A stretch of DNA of 64,000 nt from Tomitella gaofuii (GCF_014126825.1 NZ_CP059900.1:4168954-4232953); one strand, 5' to 3'. Positions 18,549 to 27,646 are shown, numbered from the stretch's first letter. Numbers and translations are program-made. Notes: generated by a model not told the origin, from the letters alone.

Positions 18549-19597
18549 GCGCCCTTTCCGCACACTGCACCGCCGGCGCTTCCCGGCAGGTGCGCCTCGC
18601 CGCACGGCCCCGTGGGCGCACGGACGGGGACACCTGGGAGATCACGACCGCCCCGGTGCCCGAGCCCGGCGACGGCGCGTTCGTCGTACGCACCGAGCTG
18701 ATCTCCGTCGACCCGGCGATGCGCGGCTGGCTCGACGACGTCCGCTCCTACGTGCCGCCAGTCGGCGTCGGTGAGGTGATGCGCGCGCACGCCGTCGGCC
18801 GTGTCGTGACCTCGCGGCACCCGGACTACCCGGAGGGCTCCGTGGTGTCCGGGACGTTCGGGGTGTGCGAGCACGCGCTCGTCGGCCCGGGCGGCATCCC
18901 GCTGCGCGCCGCGGGCGTCGAGGTGGTCGACGAGTCCATCGCCCCCGCCTCGGTGTGGCTGGGGGCACTGGGGTTCCCCGGCAAAACCGCATACTTCGGG
19001 CTCACCGACGTGGCCCGCATGCGCCCCGGCGAGACGGTGCTGATCTCCGGCGCCGCCGGCGCGGTCGGGTCCACCGCGGTGCAGATCGCCAAGCTCCACG
19101 GGTGCCGCGTTGTCGGCGTCGCGGGCGGCCCGGACAAGTGCGCCTGGCTCACCGACGAGCTGGGCGCGGATGCCGCAGTCGACTACAAGGCCGGCTCCGT
19201 CGGCCGGGCGCTACGCGCCGCCGCGCCCGACGGCGTGGACGTGTACTTCGACAACGTCGGCGGTCCGCTACTGGACTCGGCGCTGGCACAGCTGCGCACC
19301 CACGCGCGCATCGCGTTGTGCGGGGCGATCTCCGGCTACAACGCCACCGAGCCGCAGCCCGGGCCGTCACGGTATCTGTCGCTGCTGGTCAATCGCGCGA
19401 GCATGCAGGGTTTCATCATCTTCGACTACGCCGACCGATTCCCCGAGGCCACCGCGGCGCTGTCCGCGTGGATCCGGCGCGGGCTGCTGGCCACGCCGAC
19501 GCAGATCGTCGACGGGACGGTCGACGACTTCGGCGCCACGCTGAACAAGCTGTTCGACGGAGCCAACACCGGCAAGCTCATGCTGCGGATCGCCTGA
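18545..19597 (+). CDS. NADP-dependent oxidoreductase (MDR family, 2-alkenal/leukotriene reductase type)
   Basis: 350-residue zinc-free medium-chain reductase resembling prostaglandin/leukotriene reductases and curcumin reductase. LISVDPAMRGWLDDVRSYVPPVGVGEVMRA is the family N-terminal signature. The Rossmann motif is SGAAGAVGSTAVQIAKL, with GGPDKCAWL supplying the NADP 2'-phosphate contact. FDNVGG and C-terminal FGATLNKLFDGANTGKLMLRI complete the fold. Such enzymes reduce the C=C bond of alpha,beta-unsaturated carbonyls. Start at 18545 overlaps the ligase stop, so both are co-expressed under operator C. Confidence 0.88.
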   Translation: MSALSAHCTAGASRQVRLAARPRGRTDGDTWEITTAPVPEPGDGAFVVRTELISVDPAMRGWLDDVRSYVPPVGVGEVMRAHAVGRVVTSRHPDYPEGSVVSGTFGVCEHALVGPGGIPLRAAGVEVVDESIAPASVWLGALGFPGKTAYFGLTDVARMRPGETVLISGAAGAVGSTAVQIAKLHGCRVVGVAGGPDKCAWLTDELGADAAVDYKAGSVGRALRAAAPDGVDVYFDNVGGPLLDSALAQLRTHARIALCGAISGYNATEPQPGPSRYLSLLVNRASMQGFIIFDYADRFPEATAALSAWIRRGLLATPTQIVDGTVDDFGATLNKLFDGANTGKLMLRIA

Positions 19598-19683
19598 CCG
19601 CGGCCGCCGCCGAAAGGGGGTGGCTCCGTGCCGAACAGCGGGATCCTCACGCATGCGGCGGCGCAACGGCCGACAATGCGGAC

Positions 19684-21342
19684 ATGACCCACTACGCACC
19701 GCCGGCATCCGGCACTCCGACCGCAGACACGGTGTTCCTCGGCGGCACCGTGCACACCGTGGACGACGCGTTCTCCACGGCTGAGGCGGTGGCCGTCGCC
19801 GACGGCCGCATCCTGCGGGTGGGCACGCGCGCGGACGTCCTCGCGCTCGCGGGCCCGGACACCGAGACCGTCGAGCTGGACGGCGCCACCCTGCTGCCGG
19901 GATTCGTCGAAGCGCACGGGCACCCCACCGCCGAGATGGTGATGGCCGGGCCGGGCGCCGTGGACCTGCGCGCCGCGGTGTGCCCGTCGGCGGAGGCCGT
20001 GCTGACGCGACTGCGCGAGGCCGTCGCCGCCGCGCCGGAGGACGGGTGGGTCACCGCGTCGGGCTGGGATCCACTGCTCAACGACGACCTTCCCCCGCTG
20101 TCACGCGCGCTGCTCACCGAGCTGTCGCCGCGCATCCCCCTGTCGGTCATGCACTACTCGGGCCACGCCGCGTGGGCCAACGACGCCGCGATGGAACGGC
20201 TCGGCATCACCCGCGACACCCCCGACCCGGCCGGGTCGGTGTACGTGCGCGACGCGAACGGCGAGCCCACCGGCGAGGGCCGCGAGTTCCCCGCAGCAGG
20301 CATCATCATGGGCCCGGGCGCGCAGATCCCCGAGGGCACGTTCGGCGCCCGACTGCAGGCGGCGCTGGAGATCTCGGCCGCGGCGGGCGTGACGATGACC
20401 GGCGACCTGGCCTTCAGCCCCGACGCCGAGGCGGCCGTGCGCGCGTACTACGCCGCCGGCACCGCACCGGTGCGCATGCGCGCCTACGAGATCTCCGGCA
20501 TCCGCGAGACGATCCCCCACTGCGACGAGGCCGACCCGTTCTTCCGCCCGGTGGGCGTGAAGATCTGGTCGGACGGCTCGCCGTGGATCGGCAACATCGC
20601 CACCAGCTTCGCCTACCACGCCGGGCACGCCACCGACGTCATCGGCGTGACGGAGGGGCATCGCGGCTGCGCCAACTACACAGCCGAGCAGCTGCTGGAG
20701 CTGTGCCGCCGGTACATGGGCCAGGGCTGGCAGATCGCCTGCCACGTGCACGGCGACGTCGCCGTCGACTCCGTGCTGGACGTGTACGAGACGGTGCAGG
20801 GCGAGAACCCGGGCACGGAGTTCCGGCTGCGCATGGAGCACTGCGGCAGCATCACCCCGGAGCAGGTGCGCAGGGCCGCAGGCCTGGGCGTGACCATCTC
20901 GTTCTTCCCCGCGCACATCTACTACTACGGCGAGGTGCTGCGCGAGTTCTTCGGCGAGCGCGCCGACGCGTGGGTGCCGGCCGGCGCGGCGGAGTCGTGC
21001 GGAATGCGGTTCTCGCTGCACAACGACCCGCCCGTCACCCCGGAGAGCCCGCTGCTCAACATGCAGACGGCGGTGGACCGGACCTCCCGCGGCGGCACCG
21101 TGCTGGGGGCGCAGTACGGGGTGTCGGTGCGCGAGGCGATCCGCGCGCAGACCATCCACGCGGCATGGCAGTTGCACTCCGACCATGAGGCCGGCTCGAT
21201 CGAGCCGGGCAAGCTGGCCGACTTCGTGTTGCTCAGCGACGACCCGACGGCCGTGGACCCGAGCGCCCTCGGCGCCATCCGGGTGCTGGGGACCTGGATC
21301 GGCGGTCGGCGGGTGCCCGGCGCCCACGCCGCTACCGCGTGA
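19684..21342 (+). CDS. YtcJ-like amidohydrolase
   Basis: 552-residue amidohydrolase 3 family protein. The metal-site motif GFVEAHGHP (HxH) follows an N-terminal beta-sandwich, GVKIWSDGSPW is the segment that bears the family metal-bridging lysine, and HVHGD provides another His/Asp. HAAWQLHSDHEAGSIEPGKLADFVLLSDDP is the usual C-terminal block. Family members hydrolyse amide or ester bonds; substrates are mostly unknown. It starts 86 bp after the reductase gene and probably belongs to the same transcript. Its 3' end overlaps the convergent HAD gene by 11 bp. Confidence 0.85.
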   Translation: MTHYAPPASGTPTADTVFLGGTVHTVDDAFSTAEAVAVADGRILRVGTRADVLALAGPDTETVELDGATLLPGFVEAHGHPTAEMVMAGPGAVDLRAAVCPSAEAVLTRLREAVAAAPEDGWVTASGWDPLLNDDLPPLSRALLTELSPRIPLSVMHYSGHAAWANDAAMERLGITRDTPDPAGSVYVRDANGEPTGEGREFPAAGIIMGPGAQIPEGTFGARLQAALEISAAAGVTMTGDLAFSPDAEAAVRAYYAAGTAPVRMRAYEISGIRETIPHCDEADPFFRPVGVKIWSDGSPWIGNIATSFAYHAGHATDVIGVTEGHRGCANYTAEQLLELCRRYMGQGWQIACHVHGDVAVDSVLDVYETVQGENPGTEFRLRMEHCGSITPEQVRRAAGLGVTISFFPAHIYYYGEVLREFFGERADAWVPAGAAESCGMRFSLHNDPPVTPESPLLNMQTAVDRTSRGGTVLGAQYGVSVREAIRAQTIHAAWQLHSDHEAGSIEPGKLADFVLLSDDPTAVDPSALGAIRVLGTWIGGRRVPGAHAATA

Positions 21343-21970
21343 TACCGAACCGTTCGGCCAGTTGACGCTCGGTGTCCCGCGCCGAGGTGTGCAGCACGCC
21401 GACGATGCCCAGCCGCGCGGCGCCGTCGAGGTTCTGCTGCAGGTCGTCGATCATCACCGCCTGCTCCGGCGCGACGCCCAGCCGCTCGCACGCCACCTTG
21501 TACATCTTGCGGGACGGCTTGCGCACGCCGACGTCCGACGAGACCACCACCGCGTCGGCCAGCGCGTCCAGGTCGACGCCCGCGTAGGAGTCGCGGCCGA
21601 AGGCGTTGGACACCAGCGCCACCGGCAGCCCGGCCGACCGCAGGCCCATGACCAGGTCGGTCATCGCCTCGTCCGGCCGCAGCCGGGCCTTCATCCGCTC
21701 CTGCAGGCCGTCCGCGGCCACGTCCACGCCGTGCGCGCGCAGTCGTTCGGCGAACCCCTGCTCGAACTCGTCCGCGCCGATCAGGCCCCGTTCGTGTTCC
21801 GAGATCAGCCGCCTGGACGCCTCGTCGGTGGTGAGCAGCCGCACCGGGAGGTCCGGCTGCCCGTACTCCGCACCGAACGCCGCGAACGAGTCGAGCACGC
21901 TGGTGGTGAGCACGCCGCCGAAGTCGACGAACACGGCCGTCACCTGCGATGCCGATGAGCCGTCGGTCAT
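21332..21970 (-). CDS. HAD-superfamily hydrolase, EPHX2/ACAD10 N-domain type
   Basis: 212-residue HAD subfamily IA protein. Motif I is FVDFGGVLT; only the first Asp of the usual DxD is present, with Gly in third place, as in the EPHX2/ACAD10 N-terminal branch. Motif II is ALVSNAFG, Lys motif is GVRKPSRKMY, and motif IV is VMIDDLQQNLDGAARLGI, close to the FLDDLGxNLK block of that branch. ATG 21970 overlaps the TetR stop (ATGA), so it is co-transcribed with the regulator. With the APH and ACAD genes at 948-4087 the window holds all three ACAD10 domains as separate genes. Confidence 0.85.
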   Translation of the reverse strand: MTDGSSASQVTAVFVDFGGVLTTSVLDSFAAFGAEYGQPDLPVRLLTTDEASRRLISEHERGLIGADEFEQGFAERLRAHGVDVAADGLQERMKARLRPDEAMTDLVMGLRSAGLPVALVSNAFGRDSYAGVDLDALADAVVVSSDVGVRKPSRKMYKVACERLGVAPEQAVMIDDLQQNLDGAARLGIVGVLHTSARDTERQLAERFGITR

Positions 21971-22647
21971 GACTGTCCCTTCCCTCCCGGATCCGACTCC
22001 GGGATGCGCAGCGCGTTCACCCACAGCCGGCCGGCCGTGCGCACGATCTCGTCGAAATCCGCCCGCGGGTACTCGTCCAGTTCCACGTCCACCACGAAGT
22101 ACGAGAACGCGACGCGGCTGATCATCCCGGACAGCGTGCGCGAGGCCAGGTCGGCGTCCACCTCCGGATCGGCGAGCCCGCGCGCCTGCAGATTGGCGAT
22201 GGAGCGCGCGTTGCGGGCGACGAATGCCTCGGCGCGTTCATGCCGCAGCCGCCGGAACTCCGGCGAGATCCCGGCAACCTGCTCCATGAGCCCCATCAAC
22301 TTGGCATTGCGCTGGTAGGCGATGAGGTAGGCGCGGGTGCTCGCCTCGATCACCGTCGCCGGGTCCGCGTCGTCCGGCACCCGCGGCGTGCCCGGATGCA
22401 TCATCTCCTCCTTCGCCTGCTCGAGCACGGCGGAGAAGATCTGCTCCTTGCTGTCGAAATAGTTGTAGAAGGTGCCCGCCGAGCACTGCGCCTCGGTGGT
22501 GATGTCGATGAGCCGGGCGTCGAGGAAGCCCATGCGCTCGAACACGGCCCGCGCCGCCGCGACCAGCGCCGCGCGGGTGCGCAGGCCGCGCGCGCTCGTC
22601 GGCGGGGAGGGAAGGGCGAACAGCCGGGGTTCCACTGGGGCGGGCAT
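21967..22647 (-). CDS. TetR family transcriptional regulator (regulon paralogue 2)
   Basis: 226-residue TetR protein with HTH in ARLIDITTEAQCSAGTFYNYFDSKEQIF. The HTH and ligand-domain block (LMGLMEQVAGISPEF) align along their length with the TetR at 6086-6862, so the two are paralogues likely to bind related operators. It lies downstream of the MHS transporter on the same strand (59 bp gap) and is coupled to the HAD gene. The TTGAAGT site at 24208 in front of the transporter may therefore control transporter, regulator and HAD together. Confidence 0.86.
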   Translation of the reverse strand: MPAPVEPRLFALPSPPTSARGLRTRAALVAAARAVFERMGFLDARLIDITTEAQCSAGTFYNYFDSKEQIFSAVLEQAKEEMMHPGTPRVPDDADPATVIEASTRAYLIAYQRNAKLMGLMEQVAGISPEFRRLRHERAEAFVARNARSIANLQARGLADPEVDADLASRTLSGMISRVAFSYFVVDVELDEYPRADFDEIVRTAGRLWVNALRIPESDPGGKGQS

Positions 22648-22706
22648 GGCGTCCGTTATACCGGACCGCGCTCGCCGACCAGCGGAAACCCGCCGTATCG
22701 CGGTGG

Positions 22707-24140
22707 TCACGCGAGGGCCTCGCCGCCGACCCCGGCGCCCACGCCGCGCTGTGCGGGCACGGACTGCGCGGCGTCGATGCCGGGCACGGCCCGCGGATCC
22801 TCCCGCACCGCGGCCGGGTTGGTCTCCTTGAGAGCCACCGTGCACAGCAGCGTCACCAGGGCCATCGCCATGACGAACACGGCCACCAGCGTGGTGGAAC
22901 CGGTGCCCGCGATGATCGCGGTCATGATCATCGGGGTGCCGCCGCTGATGGTGATGGCGGCCAGCTGGTAGGCCAGCGACATGCCCGAGTAGCGGATGCG
23001 CGGGGCGAAGATCTCCGACATGAACGCGGCGAGCGGGCCGTACGTCATCGACTGGAAGACCGCGCCCACCGTGACGGCGACCATGAACAGGGCCAGCGAG
23101 GCAGTGTCGACCAGCCAGAAGTAGGGGAACGCCCACACCATGATGCCGATGGCGCCGATGATGAGCAGCGGGCGCCGTCCGACCCGGTCCGATGCGCCGC
23201 CGGACCACAGGATCACCCCGGCGCCGATCACCGAGCTGACGAAGGCCATGGCCAGCAGCCCGTCGTAGTCCATCCCCAGTTCCGCGGTGGCGTAGCTGAG
23301 CACGCCCGCGATGGAGATGTAGAACAGCGAGTTGGTGGCGGCGAGCAGCCCGCAGCCCAGCAGGATCTTGCGCCAGTGGTGGCGGAGCACCTCGGCCAGC
23401 GGGGCCTTGGCGACGGCGTTGCCGGCGGCCTCGGCGGCCTTCGTGGCCTTGGCCTGCGCGGCGGCCTGCAGGTCGCGGAACTCGGGGGTGTCCTCCACCT
23501 TGGTCTGGATGTAGAGGACGACGGGGAACAGCAGCGCGCTCGCCAGGAACGGCACGCGCCAGCCCCAGGTGATGAAGGCGTCGTGCGACAGCGCCGCGGT
23601 GGCGCCCAGGAACACGAGGTTGCCGAGGATGACGCCGAATGGCACACCCATCTGGCCGAAGGTGCCGGCGAAGCCTTTGCGCTTGGGGTCGGCCGATTCG
23701 GTGAGCAGCAGGATGATGCCGCCCCACTGCCCGCCGCAGGCCATGCCCTGGATGAACCGCAGCGTCACCAGCAGTATCGGCGCGGCGATGCCGATCGCCG
23801 ACGTGCTGGGCAGCAGGCCGATGAGGAACGTCGCGGCGCCCATGCCGATGAGACACACGACGACGGTGGGTTTGCGCCCGTACTTGTCGCCGAAGTGCCC
23901 GGCGATGACGCCGCCGAGCGGACGGGCGACGAACCCGGCCCAGAAGGTGCTGAACGACAGCAGCGTGCCCATCAGCGCCGACGCCTCGGGGAAGAACACG
24001 TGCGGGAACACCAGTGCCGCCGCCGTGCCGTAGAGGAAGAAGTCGTACCACTCGATCGAACTGCCGAAGAGCCCTGCCGCCAGCAGCTTCTTCTGCGCTC
24101 GTCCGCCGCCGTGCGCGCGGCCGGCCGTGTGATGGGTCAT
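22707..24140 (-). CDS. MHS-family MFS transporter (organic acid:H+ symporter)
   Basis: 477-residue major facilitator of the metabolite:H+ symporter (ShiA/KgtP-like) family with 12 predicted membrane spans. The N-terminus contains GSSIEWYDFFLYGTAAALVF, the MHS signature, and the loop-2/3 motif GHFGDKYGRKPTVV is intact. A long central loop (about residues 230-265) is rich in Ala/Lys. MHS members carry carboxylates such as shikimate, alpha-ketoglutarate or aromatic acids. Tandem TTGAAGT sites precede it, so it is probably the uptake system for the substrate of the regulon. Confidence 0.9.
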   Translation of the reverse strand: MTHHTAGRAHGGGRAQKKLLAAGLFGSSIEWYDFFLYGTAAALVFPHVFFPEASALMGTLLSFSTFWAGFVARPLGGVIAGHFGDKYGRKPTVVVCLIGMGAATFLIGLLPSTSAIGIAAPILLVTLRFIQGMACGGQWGGIILLLTESADPKRKGFAGTFGQMGVPFGVILGNLVFLGATAALSHDAFITWGWRVPFLASALLFPVVLYIQTKVEDTPEFRDLQAAAQAKATKAAEAAGNAVAKAPLAEVLRHHWRKILLGCGLLAATNSLFYISIAGVLSYATAELGMDYDGLLAMAFVSSVIGAGVILWSGGASDRVGRRPLLIIGAIGIMVWAFPYFWLVDTASLALFMVAVTVGAVFQSMTYGPLAAFMSEIFAPRIRYSGMSLAYQLAAITISGGTPMIMTAIIAGTGSTTLVAVFVMAMALVTLLCTVALKETNPAAVREDPRAVPGIDAAQSVPAQRGVGAGVGGEALA

Positions 24141-24207
24141 CAGATCACCTCTTGCCCGGATTCACGGGTCGCGGCCGACACACGCGGTACCGGCCGCGAC
24201 CCACAGG

Positions 24208-24250
24208 TTGAAGTTGACTCCATCTTCAAATTGAAGTCCGCTTCAGCTTG
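24208..24250. promoter_or_regulatory. Operator D (two tandem regulon sites) before the MHS transporter
   Basis: First site 24208-24229: TTGAAGTTGAC plus CATCTTCAA. Immediately after it, 24231-24250 carries a degenerate second copy beginning TTGAAGTC and continuing TTCAGCTT. Both share the 22-bp frame of operators A-C and lie 68-110 bp upstream of the transporter start at 24140. The double site may allow tighter or cooperative repression. Confidence 0.7.
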
Positions 24251-24327
24251 CTCGGGAAACCGTGTGATGTCAATCACTACTCAGAGGTAATGTGCAGCGG
24301 ATCTCGCGTCGTGACGCAGATTCCGCG

Positions 24328-25965
24328 CTACCCGCCCCGCAGCGCGCGGCGCAGGATCTTGCCGGTGACGGTCTTCGGCAGCTCATCGCGGATCTCGACG
24401 GCGCGCGGCACCTTGTAGGCAGCCATCCGCTCGCGGCAGAAGGCGATGAGCCCGTCCTCGTCCGCCTCAGCGCTGGACTTGAGCGAGACGACGGCCTTCA
24501 CCGTCTCACCCCGGTACCGGTCGACGGCGCCGACCACCGCGGCCTCGCGCACCGCCGGGTGGGCGTACAGCACGTCCTCGACCTCCCGCGGCCACACCTT
24601 GAACCCCGACGCGTTGATCTGGTCCTTCTTGCGGTCGACGATGTAGAACCAGCCGTCCGCGTCCATCAGTCCGACGTCGCCCGTGTGGAACCGGCCGCCC
24701 GGCATGGCGCGCAACGTCTCGTCCGGCTTGTTCCAGTACCCGGCGCACACCTGCGGGCCGGCGATGACGATCTCGCCCACCTCGCCGACCGGCAGCACCG
24801 CGTCGTCGTCGCCGACCACCTCCGCGACCGTGTCCGCCACGGGCGTGCCGATGGACACCGCGCCCGAATCCGGGTCCACGGGGGCCGTTGCGCCGAACGG
24901 CACCGTGATGGCGGGACTGTTGGTCTCGGTCAGCCCGTAGCCGTTGTGGATGTAGTGGCCGAACTTGTCGCCGAACGCCGCCAGCGCCCCCTCCGGCACC
25001 GGCGCGCCCCCGGAGAACACCGACCGCAGGCTCGCCAGGTGCTCCCGGGTCACCTCCGCGGCGTCCGTCCAGGCGATGAACACCGTGATGGCCCCGATGA
25101 TCCGCGTCGCCCCGTGCTCCCGGATGGCCTCGGCGGCGGTGACAGGATGGAAGCGGCATGTGAGCACCGCCGGGCAGCGCGTGAGCATCGGCGCCGCGAT
25201 GTGCCCGATGAGCCCGGTGATGTGGAACAGCGGCGCCACGGCGAACATGCCGCCGCCGGCGGCCATTCCCACACTGTCCCGGTAGACCTGCGCGGTGAAG
25301 ACCACGTTGGCGTGCGTGCTCATCGACCCCTTGGGCGGGCCCGTGGTGCCCGAGGTGTAGGGCAGGTAGGCGAGGTCGTCCGGCCCCAGGTCCACCGGCT
25401 CCGGCCGCCGCCCGCGATACCGCTCGATCGTCTCGAGCAGGTCGCCCGTGCCGATGCCGCGCCGACGCTCGGAGGAAGCGAAGATCCGCGGGTCGTAGCG
25501 GGTCTGCAGGTCGAGTTCGCTGGTGGTGAGGACGGTCCGCACGTCCGTGTCCGCCGCCGCGGCGACCAGCTCCTCGGCCACCGACTCCAGGCACACGGCC
25601 GCCGCGGCGCCGCTGTCGGCGAGGATCTCGTGCAGCTCGCGCCGCTTGTACATCGGGTTGATCGGCACGGGGACGGCGCCGATCTTCCACGCCGCGAGCA
25701 CCACGGGAAAGTACTGCGGGATGTTCTGCAGCACCACGGCCACCCGGTCGCCCTTGGCCAGTCCGTGCTCCGACAGCGCGACGGCCAGCGCGTCGGACAT
25801 CCCGTCCACCTCGGCGAAGGTCAGCGTCGTGTCGAAGTACCTGACCAGCGGCACGCCCGGGGCAGCCGCTGCGGAGGCGCGGAACATCGCGAGCGCGGTG
25901 GGGAACTCGTTCGGCAGAGTCCGGCCGTCGTGGGCCCCGGACCGGCTCATGGTCTGCGCGGCCAT
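24328..25965 (-). CDS. Acyl-CoA ligase of the lactone-degradation operon (QsdC-like by context)
   Basis: 545-residue AMP-forming ligase. YTSGTTGPPKGS at about residues 191-202, GYGLTETN, TGDVG, RKKDQINASGFKVWPREVEDVLY and PKTVTGKILRR are intact. ATG 25965 overlaps the lactonase stop (TGATG). In the Rhodococcus erythropolis qsd locus a fatty acyl-CoA ligase gene, qsdC, follows the lactonase qsdA, and the same arrangement is seen here. Role inferred: CoA activation of the hydroxyacid or fatty acid released by the lactonase. Confidence 0.85.
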   Translation of the reverse strand: MAAQTMSRSGAHDGRTLPNEFPTALAMFRASAAAAPGVPLVRYFDTTLTFAEVDGMSDALAVALSEHGLAKGDRVAVVLQNIPQYFPVVLAAWKIGAVPVPINPMYKRRELHEILADSGAAAAVCLESVAEELVAAAADTDVRTVLTTSELDLQTRYDPRIFASSERRRGIGTGDLLETIERYRGRRPEPVDLGPDDLAYLPYTSGTTGPPKGSMSTHANVVFTAQVYRDSVGMAAGGGMFAVAPLFHITGLIGHIAAPMLTRCPAVLTCRFHPVTAAEAIREHGATRIIGAITVFIAWTDAAEVTREHLASLRSVFSGGAPVPEGALAAFGDKFGHYIHNGYGLTETNSPAITVPFGATAPVDPDSGAVSIGTPVADTVAEVVGDDDAVLPVGEVGEIVIAGPQVCAGYWNKPDETLRAMPGGRFHTGDVGLMDADGWFYIVDRKKDQINASGFKVWPREVEDVLYAHPAVREAAVVGAVDRYRGETVKAVVSLKSSAEADEDGLIAFCRERMAAYKVPRAVEIRDELPKTVTGKILRRALRGG

Positions 25966-26939
25966 CACGCGGCCTCGAAGTAGCGGCGCGGGTTGTCCAC
26001 CATCATGGTGGTGATCTGCGCATCGGTGACGCCCCGGTCGCGCAGCGCGGGCAGCACGTCGTCGCTGATGTGCGTGAAGTTCCACTTCGGCACGGCGGCA
26101 CGCTTGGCATTCTCCTCGAACCAGTCGATGAAGCAGGCCGCATCGTGCGCGAGCACCATCTTCTCCGCGTAGCCGCGGCGGCACAGCTCGGCCACCGTCG
26201 CCACCCGCTCTTCGAAGGGCAGCAGCACGTCCAGCCCGAAGCGGTCCATGCCCAGATACGATCCGGCGTCGGCGATGCGGCACAGGTAGTCCAGGTCGGT
26301 GGAGTCGCCGGAGTGCCCGACGACGACCTTCGCCAGGTCGGCCCCCTCCTCCTTGAGCACCCGCTGCGCGACCAGCCCGGACCCCGAGTGCGGGTGGGTG
26401 TGCACGGTGATCGGCACACCGGTCTCGGCGTGCGCCTGGCCCACCGCGCGCATCACCCGCTCGACGCCGGGGGTGAGGCCCTGCTCTTCGATGGCGCACT
26501 TGAGGAACGCCGCCTTGACCGACGTGCCCGCGATGCCCTCGCGGATGTCCTGGACGAACAGCTCCACCATCGGCTCCGGCTGGTCGAAAAGCAGCCCAGG
26601 GCCGGTGTAGTGGAACTGAAAAGGCACTTCGTTGTATGTGTAGACGCCGGTGGCGGGCACGATGTTGATGTCCACCTGCTCGTTGATCCGCTGGATGCGG
26701 GGCAGGTAGCGGCCCAGGCCGATCACCGTCGGGTCGACGATCGTGTCGATCCCGCGCGCCTTGCATTCGCGCAGCTGGGCGACGGCGTCGGCGATGCGCG
26801 CCTCCTCATCCCAGCTGTTGGGGAAGTCCGGATAGTTCTGCTGCATCTCGGTGTTCAGCACGAACACGTGCTCGTGCATGAGGACGTGGCCGAGCTGCCC
26901 GCTCTCGACCGGTCCGCGGACGGTTTCCACTGGTGACAT
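25965..26939 (-). CDS. qsdA: Phosphotriesterase-like lactonase (QsdA-like quorum-quenching/gamma-lactone hydrolase)
   Basis: 324-residue PTE-family protein. Binuclear metal ligands are all visible: HEH (His22, His24), Lys147 in AAFLKC (carboxylated lysine), a His in VHTHPH (about 180-182), His209 in VGHSGDSTD and Asp266 in LAHD. MSPVETVRGPVESGQLGHVLMHEH matches the PTE-like lactonases of actinobacteria. The adjacent TetR gene and CoA ligase reproduce the qsd locus of Rhodococcus, where QsdA opens N-acyl-homoserine lactones and gamma-lactones. True phosphotriesterase activity is expected only as a side activity. Confidence 0.82.
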   Translation of the reverse strand: MSPVETVRGPVESGQLGHVLMHEHVFVLNTEMQQNYPDFPNSWDEEARIADAVAQLRECKARGIDTIVDPTVIGLGRYLPRIQRINEQVDINIVPATGVYTYNEVPFQFHYTGPGLLFDQPEPMVELFVQDIREGIAGTSVKAAFLKCAIEEQGLTPGVERVMRAVGQAHAETGVPITVHTHPHSGSGLVAQRVLKEEGADLAKVVVGHSGDSTDLDYLCRIADAGSYLGMDRFGLDVLLPFEERVATVAELCRRGYAEKMVLAHDAACFIDWFEENAKRAAVPKWNFTHISDDVLPALRDRGVTDAQITTMMVDNPRRYFEAA

Positions 26940-26987
26940 CGCACGCTCCCTTGCACGGCTCCGCAGGAGTGTGTCCTGCGACACTAT

Positions 26988-27014
26988 GTGAGACAGATTA
27001 CGAGACTGTCTCAC
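26988..27014. promoter_or_regulatory. Putative QsdR operator
   Basis: Perfect inverted repeat GTGAGACAG / CTGTCTCAC with a 9-bp spacer, centred in the 116-bp divergent gap between the lactonase (start 26939) and the TetR gene (start 27056). It can cover both promoters, giving joint repression of regulator and lactonase operon. Confidence 0.75.
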
Positions 27015-27055
27015 CTGTGCGAGGATGTCAACGGCCGACGGGAGGAGCGCGGGCG

Positions 27056-27616
27056 ATGACCACCGACGGACGGCGGCGCGTGATCGACGCGGCCACGCGG
27101 CGATACCTGGCGGGCGATCCGATCGACATGTCCGCGCTCGCAGCCGAACTCGGCGTCGGCCGCGCGACGCTCTACCGGCACGCGGGCAATCGCGACGCGC
27201 TGCTCGCCGCCGTGCTCGCCGAGGCCACCGAGCGGACCTACCGCAAGGCGATCGCCTCCGCACGGGGCACCGGGGCGGCGCGCGTGCTCGACTTCGTCGA
27301 AACGGTGATGCGGGACGTGGAGAGTGCGCCGCCGCTGCGTGCGCTCACCACACGCGAGCCGATGCTGTTCATCCGCCTCGCGCTCATGCCCGGCGCCATC
27401 GAGGACGTTTCCGCGGCGCTGACCGCCCAGGTGATCCAGGTGGAGGCCGACGCGGGCAGGCTCGCTCTGCCGCTGCCCGCCGCGACCCTGGCGAGCGCGA
27501 TCGTGCGCATCTGCGATGTGCACCTGTACGCCCCGCTACTGGGGGGCGACCACGCCGAGATAGACACGGCCGTGGAGCTGGTGGGGCTGCTGCTACGCCC
27601 CAGCCCGGCGGGGTGA
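27056..27616 (+). CDS. qsdR: TetR family regulator, QsdR-like
   Basis: 186-residue TetR protein. ATG 27056 (MTTDGRRRVIDAA) is preferred because GGGAGGAG precedes it; the longer in-frame reading would cross the operator. The HTH is in IDMSALAAELGVGRATLYRHAGNRDALL. The C-terminal domain holds LTTREPMLFIRLALMPGAIED, as in QsdR-type regulators. Divergent from the lactonase with a perfect 9-9-9 inverted repeat between them. QsdR of Rhodococcus represses qsdA and is released by lactones or their products; the same mode is inferred here. Confidence 0.82.
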   Translation: MTTDGRRRVIDAATRRYLAGDPIDMSALAAELGVGRATLYRHAGNRDALLAAVLAEATERTYRKAIASARGTGAARVLDFVETVMRDVESAPPLRALTTREPMLFIRLALMPGAIEDVSAALTAQVIQVEADAGRLALPLPAATLASAIVRICDVHLYAPLLGGDHAEIDTAVELVGLLLRPSPAG

Positions 27617-27646
27617 GACCCGGTCCCCATGACGCGTTGTCGACGG

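Noticed and set aside
25965-26939. Organophosphate-degrading phosphotriesterase
   Set aside because: Context (QsdR-like regulator, CoA ligase) and PTE-like-lactonase N-terminus favour lactonase activity.
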